A program made the translations under genes and the position numbers. Below are positions 9,511 through 18,203 of a stretch of DNA of 64,000 nucleotides, one piece after another. Under the pieces are notes generated by a model. That model did not search any database and had not been told where the DNA came from. It saw only the letters and a list, made by a program, of their open reading frames with translations. Every line of letters begins with the position of its first letter. Position 1 is the first letter of the stretch. This stretch comes from UBA4636 sp963650915 (GTDB lineage: Bacteria; Bacillota; Clostridia; Christensenellales; Borkfalkiaceae): assembly GCA_963650915.1 (NCBI GenBank), contig CAVJMJ010000009.1, positions 1 through 64,000 on the forward strand, given 5' to 3'.

Positions 9511-10326
9511 TTAATTATCTTTTTTATCGTTTTTATCCGAATAGTCCTCGAAGACGTCGATGTCCTCCGACTTAGAGTGCTTTTTGTCACGGTACTCTTC
9601 AAAAGGATCTTTTAAATTTTCTTTTGTGGTAAAAGGTTGCTGAGGATTATTGAACCCACCGCCCGATCGCGTACCGTTATAAGAATCAAAACGCATTTTC
9701 ATATAATTGCCGTAATCGAAACGTTCTTTTTTTCTTGAAGCAAAAACGAAAATTCCGAAAAGCGGTTCGATGAAAATCGAAAGTAAGGAAAACAACATCC
9801 GATACTTACCGCCGTAGTACAAAAAGAAGGTAAATATCATAAATATTTGGAATATGAGGTATACAAGACCGCTTGCAGTAATCAAAACGCTAAGCACCAC
9901 GTCTACCCACACCGAACCGTATTTATCTATTACCTGCCCGAGTTCGCCCGTCGTAAATAAACTTACGAAGTTTTCGTAGCACATAAAAACGTCGTACACG
10001 GTAAAAAGTGCGTAATATAAAAGCAAACTTATCATGGTTATTAAGCCGATGTTTTTTACGTGGTATCCGAAAATTCTGACACCGCCGACGATTTTACCGA
10101 GCAAATAATAACTCAAAAAAGGTATGAAAGCGTAATATGGTTTTTTGACGTTCTCGCGCTTAGCGATGGTGTATAAGCCTATGCCTTTAAAAATAAAGAC
10201 GGTAAGAGTAACTGCCAAAGACATCGAAAGAGACAAAATCAGCATTAACTCTTCGTTTAACACCATGCCGTTAGAACTCGCCGCGGCAGACATTTTTTTG
10301 ATATAATCAAGTAAAGAATACAACAT
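9511..10326 (-). CDS. Hypothetical membrane protein with hydrophilic tail
   Basis: 271 aa. About five hydrophobic segments lie between residues 25 and 200, followed by a charged tail of about 70 residues rich in Asp, Lys and Ser (DIDVFEDYSDKNDKKDN at the end). I do not recognise the family. It sits between a CPBP protease and mnmE with short gaps (7 and 14 bases), so it is probably co-transcribed. The ATG has a GGTGA ribosome binding site. Confidence 0.7.
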   Translation of the reverse strand: MLYSLLDYIKKMSAAASSNGMVLNEELMLILSLSMSLAVTLTVFIFKGIGLYTIAKRENVKKPYYAFIPFLSYYLLGKIVGGVRIFGYHVKNIGLITMISLLLYYALFTVYDVFMCYENFVSLFTTGELGQVIDKYGSVWVDVVLSVLITASGLVYLIFQIFMIFTFFLYYGGKYRMLFSLLSIFIEPLFGIFVFASRKKERFDYGNYMKMRFDSYNGTRSGGGFNNPQQPFTTKENLKDPFEEYRDKKHSKSEDIDVFEDYSDKNDKKDN

Positions 10327-10333
10327 AATTCAC

Positions 10334-11482
10334 CTATCCGTTCAATATTAACAAAGCAATCGATACGGCAATTGCCACGCCTAAAATAATCAGCGAAATT
10401 AATTTATCCGAACGTTTATTAAACTTTACGAAGCCATTTCCGTCGTAAAACTTTTCTTTTGATTCTTTTTTGTAAAAGTCGTCGTTAATGGAGTTATAGT
10501 AGCGTGCGTTACATTTATTTTCGGCAATAAAGTCGCTTTCGATAACGTAAAAAAGTCGATAATTCGAAAGTGTCGGCATTTTTGTAACTTTCCTCTTGTA
10601 TTTACTTAAAAATAACTTTCCGAAATACACCGAACCGATTAAAATAAACGCAAAACCTAAAAGAACGGACGACGCATCGTAAAGATATTCGTACTGAGGC
10701 AAAAAGGAATTTAAAAGCTTTGGCGTCGCAATCAAAACAGAAGCACTCAGGTTGTACAAAAAGTGTATCGCCGAACCTACGAAAAAGTTGTCGGTAACCG
10801 TTACGGCTATAGCGATGACTATTCCCGTTGCAAATTGAAGAACGAACTGCTCGTAACTACCGTGCATCAAGGCAAAGATAAGAGCCGACGCTATGACGGC
10901 AAAACCGTCTCCGAACTGCCTAAGTCCGCGCATTATTACCCCCCTGAACAGGGCTTCTTCGCAAATTGCAGGCAAAAGCGGTACAAGCACGAAGGTATAA
11001 ATACCGGACAAAAACAAATTTGCCCTGCCTTCGTAGGTGTTGTTTAAAAGGGTGTGAGTTTCGTAATCGGTAAGGTACAAAACGTGCGTCCAATCGTCGA
11101 CGAATTTTAGGTGCGTTCGGTACAACAAAAAGAAAATGCCGAACAAGGTTACCAAACCGAACAAAGCATTGACGACGTCAAATTTAAAAGCAAATCCTCC
11201 GCCCGACAACAATGCCGTCCTTTTGATTTTTGAAAAAACAAAAGCGGTAAAAAACACGAGCGATTGCGACAATAGAAGGGTTACGCAATTAGCAAACATT
11301 ACGTCGCCCGAAAAAGCAATTAGTGCCTCTACGAGGGATTTTGAAACCAATCTCAACAACAAAAACAGTACCGAGAATGTCAAAAACGCAAGCCCCGCAT
11401 CAAGTGCGTTAAAGGTATTCGGGTTTGAGTAATTTGACTTTTGAAGTACTACGTTTTGATTTTCGCATAAAACCGATTTCAC
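10334..11482 (-). CDS. CPBP-family intramembrane glutamic endopeptidase
   Basis: 382 aa with about eight membrane segments. The family motifs are present: EEALFRGVIMRGL (EExxxR), the histidine motif in MHGSYEQF, and a third motif at AIHFLYNLSAS. Bacterial CPBP (Abi) proteins are membrane proteases, some linked to self-immunity to peptides; the substrate here is unknown. The start is a GTG at 11482 behind GGGAGG. A soluble region of about 50 residues precedes a final membrane anchor. Confidence 0.88.
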   Translation of the reverse strand: MKSVLCENQNVVLQKSNYSNPNTFNALDAGLAFLTFSVLFLLLRLVSKSLVEALIAFSGDVMFANCVTLLLSQSLVFFTAFVFSKIKRTALLSGGGFAFKFDVVNALFGLVTLFGIFFLLYRTHLKFVDDWTHVLYLTDYETHTLLNNTYEGRANLFLSGIYTFVLVPLLPAICEEALFRGVIMRGLRQFGDGFAVIASALIFALMHGSYEQFVLQFATGIVIAIAVTVTDNFFVGSAIHFLYNLSASVLIATPKLLNSFLPQYEYLYDASSVLLGFAFILIGSVYFGKLFLSKYKRKVTKMPTLSNYRLFYVIESDFIAENKCNARYYNSINDDFYKKESKEKFYDGNGFVKFNKRSDKLISLIILGVAIAVSIALLILNG

Positions 11483-11529
11483 TCGAACACCTCCCTATCC
11501 GTTTTTTACATCTTTTGCCACTTATATAT

Positions 11530-11601
11530 ACTGCCCTAAATAAGCGCGGATATAGTGCTCTAAATAAGCGCGTACATACTGCCCTTAATAAGCGCGGGCA
11601 A
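11530..11601. repeat. 24-bp tandem repeat, 3 copies, overlapping the proS stop
   Basis: Three units of 24 bases at 11530-11553, 11554-11577 and 11578-11601, sharing the core AATAAGCGCG. The last unit contains the final codons of proS (Arg-Ala-Tyr-stop), so the repeat looks like a tandem expansion of the gene end into the spacer before the CPBP gene. Confidence 0.85.
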
Positions 11602-13015
11602 ACAATACTTTCTTAGTTGCTTTTTTACCGCAAACGGCGCAGGTCGAACCTTCGTCGGCATCGGAAATAATAACTCTTGCCGAAGCAGCCGTTTCGGCTT
11701 TGATTTTATCTTCGCATTCACGGCAACCGCACCAGTTCACTCTGACGAAGTTTTGACCTTCCACTCCGTCGAGAATTTCTTTCATGTTTGAAGCGTCTTT
11801 AACTTTTGAATCGCGAATCTTTCTCGATTTTTCGAGCATGTCCTTTTGGATCGTCTTCAAAAGTTCGGGGATTTTATCGAGGTTGTCTAGAGACAAATCG
11901 AATTTTTCAAAGTTGTCGCGACGAGAAATTACGCATTTATTACCTTCGATATCCCTCGGTCCGATTTCAAGACGAACGGGACAACCTTTCATTTCCCATT
12001 CGTTAAACTTCCAACCGGGGCTTGCGTCCCTTGCGTCGAGTTCGGCTCTTATGCCCATACCTACCAATTTTTCGGTAACTTCTTTTGCCTTTTCCAAAAC
12101 GCCTTCTTTAAATTGTGCAACGGGTATAACTATAACTTGTATCGGAGCAATGACGGGCGGTAAAGAAAGCCCTCTTTGATCGCCGTGCGCCATTACTACC
12201 GCACCTATCATACGCGTAGACGTTCCCCAACTGGTGGAATAACCGTATTTTAAGACATTGTCTTTATCGAGGAATTTCATATTGAACGCCTTGGCAAAAT
12301 TAGTTCCGAGATAATGCGAAGTTCCTGCTTGCAAACTCTTACCGTCGAGCATCATTGCTTCCATACCGTAAGTTTCCACAGCACCCGCAAACTTTTCCTT
12401 TTCGGTTTTAATGCCGGTAAACACGGGAATAGCAAGGCATTCGTTTGCAAAATCTTCGTAAACTTTAAGCATTCTCATGGTTTCCTCACGCGCTTCTTCT
12501 TCGGTTGCGTGTACGGTATGACCTTCCTGCCACAAAAATTCGCTCGTACGAAGGAAAGGACGGGTTGTCTTTTCCCATCTGACGACGTTCGCCCATTGGT
12601 TCATGATAACGGGCAAATCACGGTAACTGTGAATCCATTTTGAATACATTTCGCAAATAATTGTTTCGCTGGTCGGTCTTATTACTAAATTTTCCTGAAG
12701 TTTATCACCGCCCGCATGGGTAACTACGGCGACTTCGGGTGCAAAACCTTCTACGTGTTCGGCTTCCCTTTTAAGATAACTTTCGGGAATCAACATCGGA
12801 AAATAAGCGTTTTTTACGCCTACCGCTTTGAAACGCTTGTTCATCTCGTTTTGTATGTTCTCCCAAATGGCATAGCCGTAAGGTCTGATAACCATCGTGC
12901 CTTTTACGGGACCGTAGTCGACGAGTTCGGTTTTAATAACCACGTCGGTATACCATTGGGGAAAATCGTCTTCGATATTCGCTATATTCTTTACGAATTG
13001 CTGTTCTTTTGCCAT
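11585..13015 (-). CDS. proS: Prolyl-tRNA synthetase, archaeal/eukaryotic type
   Basis: 476 aa. Class II motif 2 region (NQWANVVRWE, FLRTSEFLWQEGHT) and motif 3 (GDQRGLSLPP) are present. The anticodon-binding domain follows, then a C-terminal zinc-type extension with CGCRECE and CAVCGKK. The short length and zinc domain, without the large editing insertion, identify the archaeal-type ProRS found in some Firmicutes, rather than the roughly 570-aa bacterial form. It charges tRNA-Pro. It reads divergently from transketolase. No T-box leader was found in the short upstream region. Confidence 0.95.
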   Translation of the reverse strand: MAKEQQFVKNIANIEDDFPQWYTDVVIKTELVDYGPVKGTMVIRPYGYAIWENIQNEMNKRFKAVGVKNAYFPMLIPESYLKREAEHVEGFAPEVAVVTHAGGDKLQENLVIRPTSETIICEMYSKWIHSYRDLPVIMNQWANVVRWEKTTRPFLRTSEFLWQEGHTVHATEEEAREETMRMLKVYEDFANECLAIPVFTGIKTEKEKFAGAVETYGMEAMMLDGKSLQAGTSHYLGTNFAKAFNMKFLDKDNVLKYGYSTSWGTSTRMIGAVVMAHGDQRGLSLPPVIAPIQVIVIPVAQFKEGVLEKAKEVTEKLVGMGIRAELDARDASPGWKFNEWEMKGCPVRLEIGPRDIEGNKCVISRRDNFEKFDLSLDNLDKIPELLKTIQKDMLEKSRKIRDSKVKDASNMKEILDGVEGQNFVRVNWCGCRECEDKIKAETAASARVIISDADEGSTCAVCGKKATKKVLFARAY

Positions 13016-13199
13016 ATATAACCTCTTAGAAACTCTTTTTCTTAGGTAATTATATATAATAGTTTTATTTTTGTAAAGTGATTGTCGAGTTGTTTATTCA
13101 AAAAGGTACTTTTCCTCTATTATTTAATTGTTTTTTTTGAAATTTCGACTTACTTTTCTCTCAACCAAAGAATTGTTAAGCCTAATAAACGATATTTTC

Positions 13200-13228
13200 T
13201 TGACGAAACCCGTTTAAGACTGTATAAT
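13200..13228 (+). promoter_or_regulatory. Promoter of transketolase
   Basis: -35 TTGACG at 13200-13205, a 17-base spacer and -10 TATAAT at 13223-13228. The leader is about 25 bases and carries GGAGG at 13249-13253 before the ATG at 13261. The rest of the 13016-13260 gap shows no gene. Confidence 0.85.
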
Positions 13229-13260
13229 TTAAAGAAAACAACACTTTCGGAGGCTTATAT

Positions 13261-15243
13261 ATGGATAAGTTTCAGACGGCTGTAAACGCCGTAAGAGTCA
13301 TTTCCGCAGAAGCAATCAACCAAGCAAATTCAGGACACCCGGGGCTTCCACTCGGCGCAGCAACCGTCGCATTCACCCTTTTCGACGATTTTTTAAAATT
13401 CAATCCGAAGGATCCTTCCTTCGTCGATCGTGACAGATTCGTTTTGTCGTCGGGACACGGATCCATGCTTTTGTACACCCTTCTTCATATGTTCGGGTAC
13501 AAAATAACCAAAGACGATCTTAAAAATTTCCGTCAATTAGGTTCAAAAACACCCGGTCACCCCGAATATCGTCACACCCCGGGCGTGGAAATTTCCACAG
13601 GCCCTTTAGGACAAGGCATTGCAAACGCCGTAGGTATGGCTATAGCCGAAACAAAACTCGCCGCCGAATTTAACCGTGAAGGCTACCCCGTCGTCGATCA
13701 CTACACCTACTGTTTGTGCGGTGAAGGCTGTTTGATGGAAGGTATCGGCTACGAAGCCTCTTCTCTTGCGGGAAGCTTGAAACTCGGCAAACTTATTTTA
13801 TTCTACGATTGCAACAAAATCACTATCGAAGGTTCGATTGACGGCGTTTTCGACGAAAACATCCCCGCAAGACAAAAAGCAATGGGTTGGCAGGTTTTGG
13901 AGGTCGACGGAAACGACCACAACGCCGTTAAACGCGCTATCTTAAAGGCTCAAGCCGAAAAAGAAAAACCGTCCATGATAGTTTGTCACACCGTAATAGG
14001 CTACGGCGCGCCAAATCAAGGCACGGCAAAAGTTCACGGTACCCCTCTCGGCGCGGAAAACCTCGAAATCATGAAGAAAAACATGGGTTGGACTTCCGCA
14101 CCTTATGAATACCCCGAAGAAATTCAACCTCTTTTAAACAAAGCCATAAACCGCGGCAAACGTGCCCAAAAATCTTGGAAGGAAATGTTTGCAAAATATT
14201 CCGAAGAATATCCCGACTTAGCCGAAAAATTCAACGAATGGCAGGTAAACGACCATTCTTCCGTTAAAAAATATCTCGAACAAACAGACAATTCCCAGAC
14301 AATCGCAACCAGAAACGCAGGTCATATCGTTATAAACAAGGTTGCCGAAAAAATAGAAAACCTTTTCGGCGGAAGTGCGGATTTAACCCCCTCAAACCTT
14401 ACGGGTCTTGACGGCAAAGAAAAATACGGTGCATCATCGCGCAACGGCTCAAACGTGCAATTCGGCATCAGAGAGCACGCAATGGGCGCAATCGTAAACG
14501 GTATTTTGGTTCACGGCGGACTTACCCCCTTCTGTTCGACTTTCTTCGTGTTCTCCGACTATATGAAAAACTCCATACGTCTTGCGGGCTTAATGGATAT
14601 CCCCGCAATATACGTATTTACTCACGACTCAATAGGCGTCGGAGAGGACGGACCTTCTCACGAACCTATCGAACAATTCGTGGCAATTCGTTCCATTCCT
14701 AACGTAAACTTATTCAGACCGTGCGACACACTCGAAACTGCTGCCGCTTGGTACTCGGCTTTAACGAGCGGTCACCCCACCGCAATTTGTTTGACCCGTC
14801 AAAAGGTTAAACCTTACTGTAAATCGATGGACGACGCGTTAAAGGGCGGTTATATAGTGGAAAACAGCGTAAAAGCCATTCCCGACTGTTTGATTATAGC
14901 AACGGGTTCGGAACTCGAAATCGCAGTCGAAGCAAGAAAACTGTTACTTAAACAAGGTTACGACGCCAGAGTAATATCCATGCCGTCGATTGAAGTCTTT
15001 GAAAGTCAAAGCGCGAAGTACCGCGAAAGCGTTATCCCCTCCAAGGTAACCGCAAGAGTTTGCGTCGAAGCGGGTTCATCCTATTCCTGGTACAAATTTG
15101 CGGGGTTAAACGGCGAACTCGTTTGCATCGACAGATTCGGCTTATCCGGTAAATACCCCGAACTCTTTAAATATTTCGGCTTTACAGCAGAAAACGTTGC
15201 CGAAAAAGCATTGCTTTCTATCGAAAAGAACAAGCAACGCTAA
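13261..15243 (+). CDS. tkt: Transketolase
   Basis: 660 aa, full length for the fused single-chain enzyme. The thiamine-diphosphate site is visible as GEGCLMEGIGYEA, followed by a DCNKIT stretch. The pyrimidine-binding part has GIREHAMGAIVNG, and the phosphate-binding histidine region reads THDSIGVGEDGPSHEPIEQ. It transfers two-carbon units between sugar phosphates in the non-oxidative pentose phosphate pathway. It is a single-gene unit with its own consensus promoter and terminator. A downstream match to transaldolase is absent. Confidence 0.96.
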   Translation: MDKFQTAVNAVRVISAEAINQANSGHPGLPLGAATVAFTLFDDFLKFNPKDPSFVDRDRFVLSSGHGSMLLYTLLHMFGYKITKDDLKNFRQLGSKTPGHPEYRHTPGVEISTGPLGQGIANAVGMAIAETKLAAEFNREGYPVVDHYTYCLCGEGCLMEGIGYEASSLAGSLKLGKLILFYDCNKITIEGSIDGVFDENIPARQKAMGWQVLEVDGNDHNAVKRAILKAQAEKEKPSMIVCHTVIGYGAPNQGTAKVHGTPLGAENLEIMKKNMGWTSAPYEYPEEIQPLLNKAINRGKRAQKSWKEMFAKYSEEYPDLAEKFNEWQVNDHSSVKKYLEQTDNSQTIATRNAGHIVINKVAEKIENLFGGSADLTPSNLTGLDGKEKYGASSRNGSNVQFGIREHAMGAIVNGILVHGGLTPFCSTFFVFSDYMKNSIRLAGLMDIPAIYVFTHDSIGVGEDGPSHEPIEQFVAIRSIPNVNLFRPCDTLETAAAWYSALTSGHPTAICLTRQKVKPYCKSMDDALKGGYIVENSVKAIPDCLIIATGSELEIAVEARKLLLKQGYDARVISMPSIEVFESQSAKYRESVIPSKVTARVCVEAGSSYSWYKFAGLNGELVCIDRFGLSGKYPELFKYFGFTAENVAEKALLSIEKNKQR

Positions 15244-15318
15244 ATTAACGGCGTTAAAACAAAGCCATATAGCGTTAAACAAATTACGGCTAAACAACGA
15301 GCAAATTAAAAATACGGC

Positions 15319-15350
15319 AAAGCCCGAACCGCGTGTGGTTCGGGCTTTTT
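15319..15350 (+). terminator. Intrinsic terminator of tkt
   Basis: AAGCCCGAACC and GGTTCGGGCTT form an 11-bp stem with a 6-base loop, followed by TTTTT. It lies 75 bases after the tkt stop. Confidence 0.9.
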
Positions 15351-15645
15351 GTCTTTATCTGAATAGTTTTTTCTTCGATTTATTTTTAGTTAGTGTAATT
15401 TATTTTTACTTGTTGCAATTTATCGTTACTTAGAGTAATTTATCTTTTTTAGTGCGATTTATCTTTATTAATTTGCAGAATTCGGTTAAAATTTATTTTG
15501 CGGAATACAATTCAAAATTTATTTGCAAAATTTAGTTACAAAATTTAGTTAGGTTTAATTTTGGATAAACAAAGATTTAATCGGATTAGTGTACAATCTA
15601 ACGAATTGTTTCAGAACTATTTTGTAGCAAAGTATATTCTATCGC
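15351..15645. other. AT-rich spacer with degenerate repeats
   Basis: Positions 15370-15470 repeat variants of TAATTTATTTTTACTT at roughly 20-base spacing, all imperfect. No gene or clear regulatory signal was seen. The spacer separates the convergent tkt and polA transcription units. Confidence 0.45.
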
Positions 15646-15768
15646 CTATTCTCGCTTGTCTTTTTCGGGAATAATCACTTTTGGCGGAGTTTCGTCTTTT
15701 AAAGACATAATGTAATTATTGTAATCGGTTTCGGATAATTTGACGACTTTTCTCTTTTTCTTTTTCAT
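15646..15768 (-). CDS. Small lysine-rich hypothetical protein (40 aa)
   Basis: The ORF starts with an ATG 6 bases after a perfect AGGAGG, which is the best argument that it is translated. The product begins MKKKKRKVVKLSETDYNNYI and ends in a charged tail around PPKVIIPEKDKRE. It has no membrane segment or cysteine. It lies 68 bases downstream of the QueG-like gene on the same strand. The function is unknown; a short basic protein of this kind could bind nucleic acid, but nothing shows it. Confidence 0.6.
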   Translation of the reverse strand: MKKKKRKVVKLSETDYNNYIMSLKDETPPKVIIPEKDKRE

Positions 15769-15836
15769 ATCAAGCCTCCTATCGGTATATTAGTATTATT
15801 ACCTACGGAAGGCTTATTTATTCCGACTTAAAAAGT

Positions 15837-16505
15837 TTAGTTTAATTTATTTTTAGGGCAGGCTTTTATGCACAATCCGCAAACAGAACCTCGTCCGACG
15901 TCGTTGTAAGTTTTCATATGACGGGAACATTTTTCTTTATCCAAAAGTTCTTTTTCGGGAAGGTCGGGATCGAAATTCTCGCCGTATATCGCTCCTATAG
16001 GACAAATATTCGTACAAACATTGCACGAACCGCAATCTTTTTGAATAATCGGTCTGTCGGTTTCAAGCGGCATATCGGTAAGCACGGTGCAAAATCTTAC
16101 CTTGCTTCCGTACTCTTCGGTTATAAGCATGGAGTTTTTTCCTATGTATCCGAGCCCGGATAGCCTCGCAGCCGTTTTGTGTTGAAAAATACCGCAATAT
16201 TTATTTGTAGGTATGCTTTGAGATGCGGCAATCGGAAAAGCGTCGTAGCCTAAATCTTCAAAATACTTTACGGCGGTGAGTGCTAATTGATCGAGTTTAA
16301 AATTAACGGCTCTGTAATGTTGAAAATAGGAAATCGACGGTCTTTCTTTAATGCTTCTCAAAACGCCGTCGCTTAACTTTACGGCAATCGAAACAGCATA
16401 TTTAAGTTTCGGTTCGTCCTTTACGGGAGATACGCCTAAATCACAAAAACCTACGAGGCAAGCGCCCTCGTTCAAAAGTGTGTGTTTTAAATTTACGTTA
16501 TTCAT
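15837..16505 (-). CDS. QueG-like double 4Fe-4S cluster protein
   Basis: 222 aa from the ATG at 16505 (a GTG at 16514 is in frame). The C-terminal region has two ferredoxin-type motifs: CGSCNVCTNICPIGAI and, after a second cysteine set, CGLCIKACPKN. The middle part (AARLSGLGYIGKNSMLI) matches the epoxyqueuosine reductase family. It is much shorter than QueG (about 350-380 aa) and lacks the C-terminal HEAT-like part, so it is probably one of the shorter clostridial relatives rather than a true epoxyqueuosine reductase. Confidence 0.8.
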   Translation of the reverse strand: MNNVNLKHTLLNEGACLVGFCDLGVSPVKDEPKLKYAVSIAVKLSDGVLRSIKERPSISYFQHYRAVNFKLDQLALTAVKYFEDLGYDAFPIAASQSIPTNKYCGIFQHKTAARLSGLGYIGKNSMLITEEYGSKVRFCTVLTDMPLETDRPIIQKDCGSCNVCTNICPIGAIYGENFDPDLPEKELLDKEKCSRHMKTYNDVGRGSVCGLCIKACPKNKLN

Positions 16506-16550
16506 AATAATCACAAAAATTCCGCTTTTTATGCCATATTTTAGAAATAA

Positions 16551-16988
16551 TTATATTTCATAGATAATCGTTACGGGACCGTCGTTATACTGCTCGATTT
16601 TCATATCCCCTCCAAATACGCCTTTCTTTACGGGGAGGTTTTCTTTTTGTAATTCGGATATAAAAAACTCGTAAATTTCGTTTGCTTTTATCGGTTCTTC
16701 GGCATATGAAAAACTCGGTCTGTTGCCGTGTTTTACGTCGGCAATCAGTGTAAACTGCGATACGGCAAGGACTGAACCCGAAACATCTTTAACGCTCAAA
16801 TTCATCTTTTTGTTTTCGTCTTCAAAAACTCTCAAATTGGATATCTTCTTTGCTAAATAAGAAGCGTTTAAATTATCGTCACCCTGTTGAACGCCGAAGT
16901 AAACGACCAAACCTTTATCTATCTCGCTAATAAGTTTGCCTTCGCAAAACAATTTAGCTTTTGTTACTCTTTGCACGACTGCTTTCAT
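16551..16988 (-). CDS. dtd: D-aminoacyl-tRNA deacylase
   Basis: 145 aa, the usual size. The N-terminus is MKAVVQRVTKA, the central motif is SQFTL, and the C-terminal motif NDGPVT carries the Gly-Pro element of the chiral proofreading site. It removes D-amino acids and glycine mischarged on tRNA. It belongs to the minus-strand run from polA to the QueG-like gene. Confidence 0.95.
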   Translation of the reverse strand: MKAVVQRVTKAKLFCEGKLISEIDKGLVVYFGVQQGDDNLNASYLAKKISNLRVFEDENKKMNLSVKDVSGSVLAVSQFTLIADVKHGNRPSFSYAEEPIKANEIYEFFISELQKENLPVKKGVFGGDMKIEQYNDGPVTIIYEI

Positions 16989-17062
16989 ATTTTTAATCCC
17001 TATTTATTTAATCGTGATTTTTGCCGTATATGGCTAAATTGTGTCGATAAGCCACAATACGG

Positions 17063-17617
17063 TTAAATAATCCTATCGTAATAATTTTTATAAAACAGAA
17101 CTTTATTTACGTAATTTCGGGTTTCCATGTAAGGAAAAATTTTAACGGTTATTCCGTCGTCGCTGTATTTATCGTTTTTAAGCCACTCTCTCACCGTTCC
17201 CTCGCCGGCATTATAGGCAGCCAAAACCTCTTGAATGTTTAAAAATTTTTTAAAAAGATAATCGATATAAGCGGTGCCGACGTAAATATTTTCTTTTACG
17301 CCGAAAATCTCTTCGGCAGAATATTCAAGTTTGTAAACACCGCAAACGTAATCGAATGTCGACCGTTTTATTTGCATAAGCCCGCACGCTTCTTTATCGG
17401 AAACCGCACGGCTGTTAAAATTACTTTCTACTTTTATAATTGCAAGTATTAAAGATTCTTCGATTTCAAACCTTTCGCACGCTTCGCAAACGGTGTTATA
17501 ATACCTTCTCGGTTTGCAAACGTTATTTAAAAACAAAAACAATAAAATTAAGCATAAAATAAAAGAAATTACTATATTAAAAATTAGCGTTTTCTTTTTC
17601 GAGCGACTTGACGACAT
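17063..17617 (-). CDS. Lytic transglycosylase (SLT domain), membrane anchored
   Basis: 184 aa. One N-terminal hydrophobic anchor (about residues 10-31) is followed by a Slt70-type catalytic domain: the catalytic glutamate in IIKVESNFN, then ACGLMQI, then the AAYNAGEGTV motif. It cleaves the glycan strand of peptidoglycan outside the membrane. The same protein type next to coaE is common in Firmicutes. The start lies within the end of coaE (41-base overlap). Confidence 0.9.
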   Translation of the reverse strand: MSSSRSKKKTLIFNIVISFILCLILLFLFLNNVCKPRRYYNTVCEACERFEIEESLILAIIKVESNFNSRAVSDKEACGLMQIKRSTFDYVCGVYKLEYSAEEIFGVKENIYVGTAYIDYLFKKFLNIQEVLAAYNAGEGTVREWLKNDKYSDDGITVKIFPYMETRNYVNKVLFYKNYYDRII

Positions 17618-18179
17618 CGGATACCTTTACATATAACGCCGACAAATCGCCGTCGTTACTTATTAAAGTATGCTTCGAAAAGTCGAAATTATCATAGTCG
17701 GTCTGACTTTTCATTCTGCAAATCGATTCCTCACGCGTAAACCCGTTTCTTTCTTCAAGGGCTTTGATTCTCGCCTCTTTATCCCTTACCACGACCAAAA
17801 CTTTATCGAAATCGTTTTGACGCCCGCTTTCGAAAAGCAAAGGTATCTCGAAAAACAACAAGCTTTTACTCGGATAGTTACGAACGATTTTATCGATTTC
17901 GTCGTAAACGAGTTTATGCGTATACTCGTTGAGTTTATTAAGAGTCGCCTTGTCATAAAAAACTTTTTTAGAAACGGCTGACTTATCGAGGGTTAACTTT
18001 CCGTCCGTAATTTTCGGCTCGACGCCAACGATTTTGCATATGTTTTTAACTATATTTTCGTCGTTTAATAAGTCGTTGTATATTTTATCGGCGTCGTAAA
18101 CTTGATACCCGAGACTTTTTATAAAACTTGAAACCGTGGATTTTCCGCTGGCGATTCCGCCCGTTATGGCAACTTTCAT
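17577..18179 (-). CDS. coaE: Dephospho-CoA kinase
   Basis: 200 aa. P-loop GGIASGKST at the N-terminus, a YDADKI motif, and the lid region around PLLFESGRQNDFDKVLVV. It performs the last step of coenzyme A synthesis, phosphorylating the 3'-hydroxyl of dephospho-CoA. It follows polA after 24 bases, a pairing conserved in many Gram-positives. Confidence 0.95.
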   Translation of the reverse strand: MKVAITGGIASGKSTVSSFIKSLGYQVYDADKIYNDLLNDENIVKNICKIVGVEPKITDGKLTLDKSAVSKKVFYDKATLNKLNEYTHKLVYDEIDKIVRNYPSKSLLFFEIPLLFESGRQNDFDKVLVVVRDKEARIKALEERNGFTREESICRMKSQTDYDNFDFSKHTLISNDGDLSALYVKVSDVVKSLEKENANF

Positions 18180-18203
18180 TATTATAAAATCCTTGATAAA
18201 ATC

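Noticed and set aside
13016..13080. T-box leader before proS
   Set aside because: The upstream region on the minus strand is short and lacks the T-box sequence and specifier stem.
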